Part shown: one piece after another, positions 30,303 through 38,833 of the stretch
How the letters are laid out: each line of letters starts with the position of its first letter
How positions within the stretch are numbered: the stretch's first letter is position 1
Origin: Corynebacterium urinipleomorphum
Lineage (GTDB): Bacteria; Actinomycetota; Actinomycetes; Mycobacteriales; Mycobacteriaceae
Direction of reading: 5' to 3'
DNA: 64,000 nt
Assembly (NCBI RefSeq): GCF_900155535.1
Contig: NZ_LT706965.1
Span: forward strand, 363,746-427,745
Made by a program: the position numbers and the translations under genes
The notes under the pieces: generated by a model
Told to the model about the DNA's origin: nothing
The model's database searches: none
The model's input: the letters and a program-made list of their open reading frames with translations, nothing else

Positions 30303-31274
30303 ATGACTCGTACCCCCGTGAAACGACGTACACGCACGACCGCCGGCTGCGCGGCACTACTGCTCTCAGTCTCAGCGTTGGGAGCGTGCGGGGAACGCGA
30401 AGAAGACCTTCAGGTGTCTGACGCGGCGAACGAGGTGCGGGAGGAACTCGCCGAAGTGGAAGCCGATTTCTCCGGAGAATCGAGCACGTTCACCCAGACC
30501 ATGAAGGTCGCCGGCCGGGAACGCGAATACCTGGTAACAACCCCGCCGAACGTCGAGGAACGCGAGAACCTTCCTCTCATCTTCGCTTTCCACGGGTACA
30601 AGATGTCCGATGATTCCATGCGGTCGATGACGGAACTCGACAAGGCCAACGCAGTCGTGGTGTACATGCAAGGCGTGAATGATGCGTGGGCTCCCGCACC
30701 GTACGCCGTGACCTCTGGCGACGAGGACCTAGAGTTCTTCGATGCGGTGCGCCAAGAGATGCTGGATAAATACCCGATCAATCCCTCGCGTGTCTTCGCG
30801 GCAGGGCACTCAAATGGAGGTGGTTTCGCGGCGTACACAGCTTGCCATCGCGCCCACCAGCTCACCGGGATCGCTACTGTCTCCGCCGCCTTCTATGACG
30901 AGGTCTTCGAGGGATGTTCGCAGATCCCGACTAAGCAGATAGATTTCCACGGCACGAAGGACAGCATCATCGGCTACGACGGCGGATCCCGCCACGGTGC
31001 AGAATTCGAGCCTGTCGAGGAAGTGATGAACCAGGCGGCTCAGCGCAACTACTGCGAACCCGACCCGGCCGTGGAGCCCCTGACCCGCCCAGGGGAGGAG
31101 TTTGTGTGGGAGGGCTGTGATGCGCAACTACGCCACTACCGCCTCGATGGAAGCGGCCATATTTGGCCCGGGAGCGACAGTGATCAGGGGCCAGGGGAGA
31201 ACACCGCCGACGACTTGGCCACCCGCGAGATCCTCGATTTCTTCGGCATCTCCTCTCACGGGAACTTGGGCTAA
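30303..31274 (+). CDS. lipoprotein esterase, LpqC/PHB-depolymerase-like
   Basis: The 323-residue protein from ATG 30303 has a basic N terminus, a hydrophobic stretch and a lipobox ending LGAC (Cys29), so it should be anchored outside the membrane. The hydrolase domain has LIFAFHGYKMSDDSM, the nucleophile elbow GHSNGGG (Ser170), DFHGTKDSIIGYD and the histidine in DGSGHIWPG: a full triad. Likely substrates are feruloyl or polyhydroxyalkanoate-type esters, but none can be assigned. It resembles the serine-less protein at 28618. Confidence 0.82.
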   Translation: MTRTPVKRRTRTTAGCAALLLSVSALGACGEREEDLQVSDAANEVREELAEVEADFSGESSTFTQTMKVAGREREYLVTTPPNVEERENLPLIFAFHGYKMSDDSMRSMTELDKANAVVVYMQGVNDAWAPAPYAVTSGDEDLEFFDAVRQEMLDKYPINPSRVFAAGHSNGGGFAAYTACHRAHQLTGIATVSAAFYDEVFEGCSQIPTKQIDFHGTKDSIIGYDGGSRHGAEFEPVEEVMNQAAQRNYCEPDPAVEPLTRPGEEFVWEGCDAQLRHYRLDGSGHIWPGSDSDQGPGENTADDLATREILDFFGISSHGNLG

Positions 31275-31312
31275 CAGCTCGTTCCGTTGCCGCCTCAGCG
31301 TTGCTGCCTCCG

Positions 31313-32632
31313 TTACAGCGGAAGCGCGAGCTGCCACGTTCCGTCGATCTTCTGTTTGTAGCCGTACCGCGTCCGTGCCGGTCCTCGCTCAATCTCCTGA
31401 GGCGTGAGTTCATAGTGCCGGGGGAGTCCTTCGCGCCCGTAGGACATCGTGCGGTGGAGCTTCTCAAACGGCCCTGGAATTCCGTGCCGCTCCATGACCC
31501 ATGCCACGAGCAAGGTCACCAGCCACACACCGGTGGCCAAAGCCATTTGTCCGGCGATGGGGAAGTCGTGCCCGATATTGAGAAGGAAGACGGACGTGAG
31601 CGGGAAAAGGATGATGGTTTGCCCTAGGTAACCGGTCATGGACCGTTTACCTAGGGCATTGAAAGCGGCCAGCCAGCCTGGGATCGGTGCACCTTCCGCG
31701 ATACGGCGCTGTACCGGCCGCATCGCCAGCATCACTGCGGCGAGGATGCCCGGACCAGTCAGTCGACCAAACGCTTGGTTGAGAATGGCGAATGCCGGCT
31801 CCCACTCATAGGGGAGCACGCCAATCGACGACAACCCGAACGGGACTCCCACCAAGACGATGACGGCCACCGTCACGGCCACCCACGCCCACAGCCGCAC
31901 CGCGTACCTGTCCACGTCCTCCATGACCCGTTCACGGCCCCAGACGAACCCGAGCAGAATCATCGGGAGGATCGAGATGATCGGGAATGCGTGCCCCGCG
32001 AGAATACCCAGGGCATGACGGATCTGGCCGGTGTAGGTCTGCTCGACGCTGCCGTAGAACAAGTCCATGGTCATCGTCGGGGCACCCGGACCATCGATGA
32101 AGATCATGAGCGCCCCCAAAGCGCACCACACGCACCACAGGCCGAGCAGAACACCGGATACGATCCGCAGGATTCTGTCCCCGCATCCGATCAGCAGCGC
32201 GAGCACCATCCCGCAGATCCCGTAGGCGGTGAGGATATCGCCGGGAAAGAAGAAGATCAGGTGGACGAGGCCGAAACAGAAGAGGAAGAAGTAGCGTTTC
32301 AGCACCACTTTCTTGGCGGCCAGGTTGGTGTAACCGCGCCGCCACAGACTGCCCACGATCATTCCGACGCCCATGCCGAGCAGTACAGAGAACATCGGGA
32401 GTCCGCGAACATGCACGAACATCGCTTGGAAAACGATGAGCACTTTCTCGAGGACACTCGGGTCAGGTCCCGTACCACCGAAGAACCCTGAGTGCGCCGC
32501 GTCATGTGTTGCCAGCCAGTTCGTCGGCACATTCGCCAACGCGATGCCCAGCAGGGCCATGCCCCGGGCCACGTCAGGTGCGACGTAGCGCACCTTGTTC
32601 ATTCCAGCGCCCTGCTGCGTCCGGCTAGCCAT
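31313..32632 (-). CDS. DUF418-family multi-spanning membrane protein
   Basis: The 439-residue protein starts with the family signature VAPDVARGMALLGIALANVP and has about ten hydrophobic segments. The C-terminal DUF418 region contains LGKRSMTGYLGQTIILFPL. Members are YeiB-like inner-membrane proteins of unknown function, possibly acyl-group transfer or transport. AAAGGA lies about eight bases before ATG 32632. Its promoter region abuts the broken alcohol dehydrogenase, so it may have arrived with the deletion there. Confidence 0.8.
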   Translation of the reverse strand: MASRTQQGAGMNKVRYVAPDVARGMALLGIALANVPTNWLATHDAAHSGFFGGTGPDPSVLEKVLIVFQAMFVHVRGLPMFSVLLGMGVGMIVGSLWRRGYTNLAAKKVVLKRYFFLFCFGLVHLIFFFPGDILTAYGICGMVLALLIGCGDRILRIVSGVLLGLWCVWCALGALMIFIDGPGAPTMTMDLFYGSVEQTYTGQIRHALGILAGHAFPIISILPMILLGFVWGRERVMEDVDRYAVRLWAWVAVTVAVIVLVGVPFGLSSIGVLPYEWEPAFAILNQAFGRLTGPGILAAVMLAMRPVQRRIAEGAPIPGWLAAFNALGKRSMTGYLGQTIILFPLTSVFLLNIGHDFPIAGQMALATGVWLVTLLVAWVMERHGIPGPFEKLHRTMSYGREGLPRHYELTPQEIERGPARTRYGYKQKIDGTWQLALPL

Positions 32633-32706
32633 GTCCCCATCCTTTCCCAGAATCCCCTAAAAAGGGGCGATGAAGTGGTATTTTCAAGCAAAACTATACC
32701 GTTTTT

Positions 32707-33261
32707 CCTCGCGTCGCGGAGCGCCGCGCCATGGCAGCACGGCACGGCATCGAGGTCATCGGGGGCAGCGACGAGGAAGTCGTGGAGAAGCTGCGCGAGC
32801 TTACTGACGGCCGCGGGCCCGACTCCGTCGTCGACGCCGTCGGCATGGAAGCGCACGGCTCTCCGGTCGCTGGAACTGCGCAGGCTGCTACCGGTCTGCT
32901 ACCGTCCTCGCTCGGCCGTGCTGCCATGGAGCACGCGGGTGTGGACCGTCTTAGCGCGCTCTACACCGCCATCGACGCTGTGCGACGCGGTGGCACAATC
33001 TCCCTCAGCGGTGTCTACGGCGGTATGAAGGACCCGTTGCCGATGCTCACGCTCTTCGACAAGCAGATCCAGATGCGGATGGGCCAGTGCAACGTGCGCA
33101 ACTGGACCGATGACATCCTCCCGCTGGTCGACGACCCGTCGGATCCCCTCGGCGTCCTCGATCTGAAAACCCACACCGCGCCGCTCGACGACGCCCCCGA
33201 AATGTACGAGAAATTCCAGAAGAAGCAGGACGGCTGCATCAAGGTCGTGCTCAAGCCGTAA
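32707..33261 (+). pseudogene. 5'-truncated zinc-type alcohol/formaldehyde dehydrogenase
   Basis: The frame reads VAERRAMAARHGIEVI, then PDSVVDAVGMEAHG, GGTISLSGVYGG and a normal C terminus with KVVLKP. This is the last 45 percent of a medium-chain zinc alcohol dehydrogenase of about 390 residues. The zinc-binding N-terminal half and the glycine-rich start of the Rossmann fold are missing, and a stop codon lies in frame at about 32665. From ATG 32731 only 176 residues could be made. Deletion probably accompanied insertion of the DUF418 gene upstream. Confidence 0.8.
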
Positions 33262-33298
33262 AGAGGCTCGCTGCTTCATACGCGCTGGACAAAGCAAT

Positions 33299-33354
33299 CG
33301 GCTCTCTGTCCGGCTCTAGTCGGGATTACCGAAAAGATGCTGGACAGAGGGCCG
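33299..33354. repeat. imperfect inverted repeat between the dehydrogenase remnant and tRNA-Pro
   Basis: CGGCTCTCTGTCCGGC (33299-33314) and GCTGGACAGAGGGCCG (33339-33354) are inverted copies with two mismatches around a 24-base loop. There is no T-run directly after either arm, but the tRNA transcript ends in TTTTTT at 33364-33369. It may serve as a bidirectional transcription barrier. Confidence 0.5.
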
Positions 33355-33369
33355 AAACTTTCCAAAAAA

Positions 33370-33446
33370 TGGTCGGGCTGACAGGATTTGAACCTGCGAC
33401 CCCTACACCCCCAGTGTAGTGCGCTGCCAAACTGCGCCACAGCCCG
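33370..33446 (-). tRNA. tRNA-Pro(GGG)
   Basis: On the minus strand a complete cloverleaf is seen: acceptor CGGGCTG paired with CAGCCCG, and a D-arm. The anticodon stem CTACA/TGTAG holds loop CTGGGGG with anticodon GGG, and the T-arm reads GCAGGTTCAAATCCTGT. The discriminator is A and CCA is encoded in the DNA (33370-33372). It reads CCC and CCU. A TAATCT -10 candidate lies about 50 bases upstream at 33496-33501, after a GCATGC-CGGA-GCATGC hairpin (33463-33478). Confidence 0.95.
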
Positions 33447-33551
33447 TTGTTCGTCGTGCGGTGCATGCCGGAGCATGCTCGCGTGGAACTCCGTTAGATT
33501 ACCGCATGGTCGGGTGATTGCTGTAATCGGCTGGTCACGTAAAGTTGCCCC

Positions 33552-35849
33552 ATGGGCAAGTTTGACTGGTTCTGGAAAGCGATGGGCTCGTCCAGCGAGC
33601 GCAACGACAAGAAGTCCAAGGGCATCGTGTCGCAGGCGCACGGCTTAATCGCCGGGTACGAGCAGCGTAGTGACGCGGAATTGGTCGACGCGATCCGGGG
33701 GACAGTGGACAACGGCCAGATCACAGATAAGGCGAATTTCTTGGCCGTGCTCACGGTGGCATCCGCCCGCACGTTGGGCATGACACCGTTCGAGGTTCAG
33801 AATCAGGCGGTGTTGCGCCTGCTGGAAGGCGATGTCATCCAGATGGCCACCGGCGAGGGCAAGACACTCGTCGGCGCGATGGCGGCGACGGGGTTCGCGC
33901 TGACAGGCAAGCGCGTGCATCTCATCACCGTGAACAACTACCTGGCCGCGCGCGACGCGGACTGGATGCGCCCGCTCGTTGAATTCTTCGGGTTGACGGT
34001 CGCGGCGGTGACGGAGTCGTCGACACGCGAAGAGCGCGTGCGGGCCTACCGCAGCGACATCGTCTACGCACCGGTAGCGGAAATCGGCTTCGACCACCTG
34101 CGCGACAACCAGATCACGCACCGCGACCAAACAGTCCAAGTACCCGCGGACGTCGCGCTCGTCGACGAGGCGGACAGCGTGCTTGTCGACGAAGCCTTGG
34201 TTCCCCTCGTCCTCGCCGGCGCCAAGCCGGGGGAGCAGGCGACCGGCCAGATCACGGAGGCGGTCTCCCATCTTGTGGAAGGCACCGACTACACCATTGA
34301 TTCGGACCGCAGGAACGTCTTCCTCACCGACGCCGGTGCAGCGAAAGTGGAGCGCGCGCTGGGCATCGACTCGTTGTACTCCGACGAGAACATCGGCACG
34401 ATCCTGGTACGGGTCAACCTTGCGCTACACGCTAAGGCGCTGCTCATCCGCGACGTCCACTACATCGTGCAGGACGGCAAGATCGACCTGGTCGATGCCT
34501 CCCGCGGCCGCGTCGCCGAGCTGCAGCGCTGGCCGGACGGCCTTCAAGCCGCGGTGGAGTCGAAGGAGGGATTGGACGTTTCCGAAGGCGGACGCATCCT
34601 CGACCAGATCACGCTGCAAGCACTCATGCGCCGCTACCCGATGGTGTGCGGCATGACGGGTACGGCAGTCGAGGCCACCGACCAGCTACGGCAGTTCTAC
34701 GACCTCCACGTCTCCGTCATTGACCGTGCCAAAGAGCTGCGCCGCTTCGACGAAGCCGACCGCATCTACGCCACGATGGAGGAGAAATTCGCGGCGATTG
34801 TCGACGAGATCGCCCACATTCACTCCGCGGGCCAGCCGGTGCTCGTGGGCACCCACGACGTCGCCGAGTCCGAGGCGCTCGCTCAGGCGCTCGAGGAGCG
34901 GGGAATCACCGTCAATGTGCTCAACGCGAAGAACGACGCGGAGGAAGCGCGCATTGTCGCGGAAGCGGGTGATCTCGGCCGCGTGACCGTGTCCACCCAG
35001 ATGGCTGGCCGCGGCACCGACATCCGGCTTGGAGGCGCCGACGAGAGCGACCGGGACGCCGTGGTGGACCTCGGCGGATTGGCCGTCATCGGCACCGCCC
35101 GTCACCGCACCGCGCGCCTGGACAACCAGTTGCGTGGACGCGCGGGACGCCAGGGCGACCCTGGTCTGAGCGTGTTCTTCGTCTCCCTCGAGGACGACAT
35201 TGTCACCGCCGGCGGTGCGGATGAGCGGGTGAGTGCACAACCGGATGCGGACGGCCGGATTGATTCCAAGCGCGTGCAGGACTTCATCGAGCACTGCCAG
35301 CGCGTCACCGAGGGGCAGCTGTTGGAGATCCACGCGCAGACCTGGAAGTACAACCAGTTGCTGGCGGACCACAGGGAGATCGTCGATAAGCGGCGTGCGT
35401 CGCTGCTGGATACCGATCAAGCGTGGCGGGAACTCGCCGAACGCGATCCCGCGCGCGCCGCTGAGCTGGAGGCTCAGGGGGTCGAGCGCGGAGTGCTCGA
35501 GCAGGCTGCACGGGAGATCATGCTGTTCCATCTCGACGACGAATGGTCGGAGCACCTAGCGCTCATGGACGATGTGCGCGAATCGATCCACCTCCGCGCT
35601 ATCGCCCGCGAGACACCGATCACGGAGTTTCACCGCATTGCCGTGAGGGAATTCAAGGAGCTGGCTAACCGCGCCGTCGAGCGCGCCGTGGAGACTTTCG
35701 GCACGGTGCTTATCGACGCCGACGGTGCCCACCTCGCCGACGCCGGCTGGAAACGCCCCAACGCGACGTGGACCTACATGGTCTCCGACAACCCGCTCGC
35801 CGGCGGCGGAAACTCCGTAATATCGGGCATAGCCAGCATTTTCCGCTGA
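33552..35849 (+). CDS. secA2: accessory Sec translocase ATPase SecA2
   Basis: SecA2 is the second SecA of actinobacteria and exports a restricted substrate set. The 765-residue protein has the DEAD motor with Walker A MATGEGKTL (residues 98-106), VALVDEADSVLVDEA and the second nucleotide fold QMAGRGTDIRLGG. It lacks the long C-terminal linker and zinc-binding tail of SecA1, and is shorter, as expected for SecA2. TAAAGT at 33540-33545 lies six bases before ATG 33552, so the message may be leaderless. odhI follows. Confidence 0.94.
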   Translation: MGKFDWFWKAMGSSSERNDKKSKGIVSQAHGLIAGYEQRSDAELVDAIRGTVDNGQITDKANFLAVLTVASARTLGMTPFEVQNQAVLRLLEGDVIQMATGEGKTLVGAMAATGFALTGKRVHLITVNNYLAARDADWMRPLVEFFGLTVAAVTESSTREERVRAYRSDIVYAPVAEIGFDHLRDNQITHRDQTVQVPADVALVDEADSVLVDEALVPLVLAGAKPGEQATGQITEAVSHLVEGTDYTIDSDRRNVFLTDAGAAKVERALGIDSLYSDENIGTILVRVNLALHAKALLIRDVHYIVQDGKIDLVDASRGRVAELQRWPDGLQAAVESKEGLDVSEGGRILDQITLQALMRRYPMVCGMTGTAVEATDQLRQFYDLHVSVIDRAKELRRFDEADRIYATMEEKFAAIVDEIAHIHSAGQPVLVGTHDVAESEALAQALEERGITVNVLNAKNDAEEARIVAEAGDLGRVTVSTQMAGRGTDIRLGGADESDRDAVVDLGGLAVIGTARHRTARLDNQLRGRAGRQGDPGLSVFFVSLEDDIVTAGGADERVSAQPDADGRIDSKRVQDFIEHCQRVTEGQLLEIHAQTWKYNQLLADHREIVDKRRASLLDTDQAWRELAERDPARAAELEAQGVERGVLEQAAREIMLFHLDDEWSEHLALMDDVRESIHLRAIARETPITEFHRIAVREFKELANRAVERAVETFGTVLIDADGAHLADAGWKRPNATWTYMVSDNPLAGGGNSVISGIASIFR

Positions 35850-35957
35850 CGCGGGCGGGCCCCAGAGGTGTCACAACCGCGCGGCGGGGCTAGTTGTCAG
35901 TATGATGATCGTGGACTTAAATTTGGATTTGTATCCGTCAAAACGTCAGGAGAAGAG

Positions 35958-36389
35958 ATGAGCGAGAACACCGGTACACCGGAGGCACAGGTAGAGACCA
36001 CCTCTGTCTTCCGTGCGGATCTTCTGAAAGAGATGGAGACGGGAGCTACCACCGCCTCTGACCACGTCGGCGGAGTCGAGGGCCTGCCAGCTGGCGCGGC
36101 CCTGCTGGTGGTCAAGCGCGGCCCGAATGCGGGCGCACGCTTCCTGCTGGACCAGGACACCACCACGGCTGGGCGCCACCCGGAGGCGGACATCTTCCTC
36201 GACGATGTCACCGTCTCCCGCCGTCACGCCGAGTTCCGCCGCAACGACGGCGAGTTCGAGGTTGTCGATGTCGGATCCCTCAACGGCACCTACGTCAACC
36301 GCGAGCCGCGTAACTCGCAGGCGCTGTCCACCGGCGACGAAATTCAGATCGGTAAATTCCGCCTGGTATTCATCGCAGACGAGGACTAG
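35958..36389 (+). CDS. odhI: OdhI, FHA-domain inhibitor of 2-oxoglutarate dehydrogenase
   Basis: Unphosphorylated OdhI binds the OdhA subunit and inhibits the 2-oxoglutarate dehydrogenase complex; phosphorylation by PknG and other kinases releases it. The 143-residue protein equals the C. glutamicum length and keeps the phosphosites in VETTSVFR (Thr14, Thr15). The FHA domain has GRHPEADIFLDD, VSRRHAEF and SLNGTYVN. AGGAGAAGAG precedes ATG 35958. The in-frame extension to 35868 lies over the promoter (TATGAT at 35901-35906) and is rejected. Confidence 0.96.
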   Translation: MSENTGTPEAQVETTSVFRADLLKEMETGATTASDHVGGVEGLPAGAALLVVKRGPNAGARFLLDQDTTTAGRHPEADIFLDDVTVSRRHAEFRRNDGEFEVVDVGSLNGTYVNREPRNSQALSTGDEIQIGKFRLVFIADED

Positions 36390-36398
36390 CCGCAGCGG

Positions 36399-36454
36399 GC
36401 ATCAACGATTGATGCCACATCCACCCACCGGTGTCGAGAGGGCACCGGTATTTC
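36399..36454 (+). terminator. hairpins after odhI, possible terminator
   Basis: GCATCAA-CGA-TTGATGC (36399-36415) is a perfect hairpin without a T-run. ACCGGTG (36427-36433) pairs with CACCGGT (36443-36449), followed by ATTTCT. The pair may end odhI transcription before ftsR, but the T-tract is weak. Confidence 0.5.
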
Positions 36455-36533
36455 TGCCCCGTTCCCCGAAGACTGGAAATGTTTTCAGGGAAACCCGGGC
36501 ACCGTGAGAACCATTTAGACAGAATTAGACACT

Positions 36534-37271
36534 GTGAGCGCAATCCGGAAGACGAAGCCGAGCAACCAGGCACCCCGCTCGGGCACAAAGACCATGTCGA
36601 TCGGCGTGGTGATCAAGTGCCTCAGCGAGGAATTTCCGGATGTCACCGTGTCTAAAATCCGGTTTCTCGAATCGGAAGGGCTGATCAGCCCGGAACGAAC
36701 GCAGTCAGGTTACCGTCGCTTCACCGAAGCGGACGTGGAGCGGCTGCGCTACATTCTCATCACCCAGCGCGACAATTACTTGCCGCTCAAAGTCATTCGC
36801 GAGCAGCTGGAAGCAATGGATTCCGGCAAAGTCACGGCTGTCATGACCAGTCAGAAGACCGCCGAACCGTTGATTGCGCCGGAGCAGTTCGCGGCTCCTG
36901 CCGCCACGCGCCTCACCGACGAAGATGTCGCCACCCAAGCTGAGTGCACACCTGACGATGTCGCCCAATGCATCGATGCTGGGTTGATCGTTCCGGACGC
37001 TTCCGGTTTGTTCACGGTTGATGATGTTCGTGTTGTCTCCACCGCCGTCTCGCTGACTGAGTTCGGCCTCGACGCCCGGCATCTGAAGCGAATCCGCCAA
37101 TCCGCGAGCCGGCAGGCCGATTTGATCACCCAGGTCACGGATCCGGTTGCTAAATCAGGTCGCGCAGCCGCAAAGCAAGAAGCTGGCGAGATCAGTCAAC
37201 AGATGACCGCGCTTGTCGTGTCGCTGCACGCCGCGCTGGTCAAGAACGAGCTACGCCGTGGCCTTGCCTAG
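36534..37271 (+). CDS. ftsR: MerR-type regulator, FtsR homologue
   Basis: The 245-residue protein has an N-terminal MerR helix-turn-helix (IGVVIKCLSEEF, SKIRFLESEGLISPERTQSG, YRRFTEADVERLRYI) and a C-terminal region of amphipathic helices. The gene between odhI and a DUF151 gene is ftsR in C. glutamicum, an activator of ftsZ. The name rests on synteny and architecture. GTG 36534 has no ribosome-binding site, so it may be leaderless, although the -10 is unclear. Confidence 0.85.
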   Translation: MSAIRKTKPSNQAPRSGTKTMSIGVVIKCLSEEFPDVTVSKIRFLESEGLISPERTQSGYRRFTEADVERLRYILITQRDNYLPLKVIREQLEAMDSGKVTAVMTSQKTAEPLIAPEQFAAPAATRLTDEDVATQAECTPDDVAQCIDAGLIVPDASGLFTVDDVRVVSTAVSLTEFGLDARHLKRIRQSASRQADLITQVTDPVAKSGRAAAKQEAGEISQQMTALVVSLHAALVKNELRRGLA

Positions 37272-37286
37272 AAGCTAACCAGAATC

Positions 37287-37904
37287 ATGAGTACAGTTCC
37301 CGTTTCTTTGTGCGGAGTCTTTCCCGTCGGTCCCGAGAATTTCCTGTGCGCAGTACTTCTCTGGGAAGAGCGCCGGCGCTTTCTTCCCATCTGGCTGTCA
37401 CCCGTGGGCGGAGCCCAGCTCCTCGGCCGGATCGGTGAGTGGGAGCCGACCCGCCCCGATACTCATAACCTGTTAGTAGACATCATTGAGCAGTCCACCG
37501 CCGGCGTGTCTGCCATTGAACTGACCGGTTACTACAACGGTGTCTATATGGCGCAAGTGACCATGGACGATGGAGCCGAATTCGACTGCCGCCCAACCGA
37601 TGCTCTTGTCCTTGCGTTGATGCTGGATATGACCATCGAGGTGGAAGAAGACGTCCTCAACCACGCCTCGCTGTGGCTCAGTGCCGAGGATGCCGCCGAC
37701 TATTTCGATGTTGAGTTCGACTCTGACTTTGCGGATGGGGCAGAGGCATCATCCGAGGGTAACGGCAACTCCGCTAGTGGGGACAAACAGGCGGACCTGG
37801 ACTTTGAGAACCTCATGCGCGAATTGGGTGTCGAAGAAGAGGATCTCGGTTTCGGCGGTACCCCTGATGACGTTGATGCTGACGATGATAGTGAGGGAAA
37901 CTGA
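37287..37904 (+). CDS. bifunctional-nuclease (DUF151) family protein
   Basis: The 205-residue protein has the DUF151 fold over residues 1-135 (FLPIWLSPVGGAQLL; DCRPTDALVLALML). A long acidic tail rich in Asp, Glu and Ser follows, which is specific to actinobacterial members. DUF151 proteins were described as nucleases in plants, but the bacterial activity is not established. It sits between two MerR genes 15 bases after ftsR, so it is probably co-transcribed with ftsR. Confidence 0.85.
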   Translation: MSTVPVSLCGVFPVGPENFLCAVLLWEERRRFLPIWLSPVGGAQLLGRIGEWEPTRPDTHNLLVDIIEQSTAGVSAIELTGYYNGVYMAQVTMDDGAEFDCRPTDALVLALMLDMTIEVEEDVLNHASLWLSAEDAADYFDVEFDSDFADGAEASSEGNGNSASGDKQADLDFENLMRELGVEEEDLGFGGTPDDVDADDDSEGN

Positions 37905-37907
37905 CCC

Positions 37908-37984
37908 TAAAGTTAAAGTTGAGGTTAAAACTTCGGCGTGTTGAACGCTGTGGTCTTGACCGCAGCTTAAGCTTGCCTTTAAAT
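37908..37984 (+). promoter_or_regulatory. promoter of the second merR gene with hexamer repeats upstream
   Basis: TTGACC (37956-37961), a 17-base spacer and TTAAAT (37979-37984) form a good sigma-A promoter. Upstream are four hexamers in phase, TAAAGT, TAAAGT, TGAGGT and TAAAAC (37908-37931), and a hairpin CTGTGGTC-TT-GACCGCAG (37948-37965) that overlaps the -35. The repeats may bind a MerR-family regulator such as the product itself. Confidence 0.55.
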
Positions 37985-38024
37985 AACCACTAGGCACTTT
38001 CCTAAACTTCATGGGAGTAATTAC

Positions 38025-38606
38025 GTGACTTCGATCGATAGCGCCACCGCCGCCGACGGTGCCCAAGCACCGGTCCAGGAGACCCTTTTTGACCTGGGCC
38101 CGTCTGACGAGGTCGGCTACCGCGTCCCGATCGCCTGCCAAGTCGCCGGCATCACCTACCGCCAGCTGGACTACTGGGCACGCACCGATCTGGTCCGCCC
38201 GTCCATCCGCAACGCTACGGGCTCGGGTTCGCAGCGTCTTTACTCCTTCAAGGACATTCTGGTCCTGAAGATTGTCAAGGGTCTGCTGGACACCGGTATC
38301 TCCCTGCAAAACATCCGTCTCGCCGTGGACAAATTGCGTGACCGCGGAATCAACGAGATCTCCGAGATCACCCTCGTCTCCGACGGCACCACCGTGTACG
38401 AATGCCGCAGCAACGATGAGATCATCGACCTTCTCGGCGGCGGTCAGGGCGTCTTCGGTATCGCGGTACCGCAGATCGTGAAGGAACTGACCGGAACGAT
38501 TTCCGCGTTCCCGTCGGAGCGCATTGGTGGCATCTCCGGGGATGAAGGCGACAACGTCGTCGCACTCGACGAACTGGCTGACCGCCGTCGCCGCCGTTCC
38601 TCCTAA
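38025..38606 (+). CDS. MerR-type regulator (Rv1828-like)
   Basis: The 193-residue protein has the MerR winged helix with VPIACQVAGITYRQLDYWARTDLV and GSQRLYSFKDILVLKIVKGLL. A C-terminal helix (LQNIRLAVDKLRDRG) and an effector-like part follow. Its gene position after the DUF151 gene matches the mycobacterial Rv1828 family, which binds DNA as a dimer and lacks the metal-binding cysteines. GGGAG at 38013-38017 sets GTG 38025. A strong terminator follows. Confidence 0.87.
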   Translation: MTSIDSATAADGAQAPVQETLFDLGPSDEVGYRVPIACQVAGITYRQLDYWARTDLVRPSIRNATGSGSQRLYSFKDILVLKIVKGLLDTGISLQNIRLAVDKLRDRGINEISEITLVSDGTTVYECRSNDEIIDLLGGGQGVFGIAVPQIVKELTGTISAFPSERIGGISGDEGDNVVALDELADRRRRRSS

Positions 38607-38659
38607 GACTTCTTGGGGCCACCGGTTGAAGGGTGGTCCACTTTGCTCCCTCTATTTCA

Positions 38660-38693
38660 GGGCGCGGATCCCGATGCGGACCGCGCCCTTTTT
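38660..38693 (+). terminator. rho-independent terminator of the ftsR-merR region
   Basis: GGGCGCGG (38660-38667) and CCGCGCCC (38681-38688) form a perfect stem followed by five T. A smaller GGCCACC/GGTGGTCC hairpin precedes it. The remainder of the gap to 38833 shows nothing recognisable. Confidence 0.9.
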
Positions 38694-38833
38694 CGTGCCC
38701 GGGGCGTTGTCACCTCCGCGTGGTAGATCTCAATGACATGAGCGTCTAATTGCTCGATCATGGCCTGCGGTAACAGCGCACGAGCTCAGCACGGGTGTAA
38801 GACAAATACACCAATCGTGGACGCGGTAACGCT

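Noticed and set aside
30151-30357. Longer start for the methyltransferase (69 more residues)
   Set aside because: The added residues have no similarity to methyltransferases and lie over the divergent promoter and start of the lipoprotein esterase.
35868-35957. Longer odhI start adding 30 residues
   Set aside because: A good ribosome-binding site precedes ATG 35958, the shorter form equals the known OdhI length, and the extension covers the promoter.
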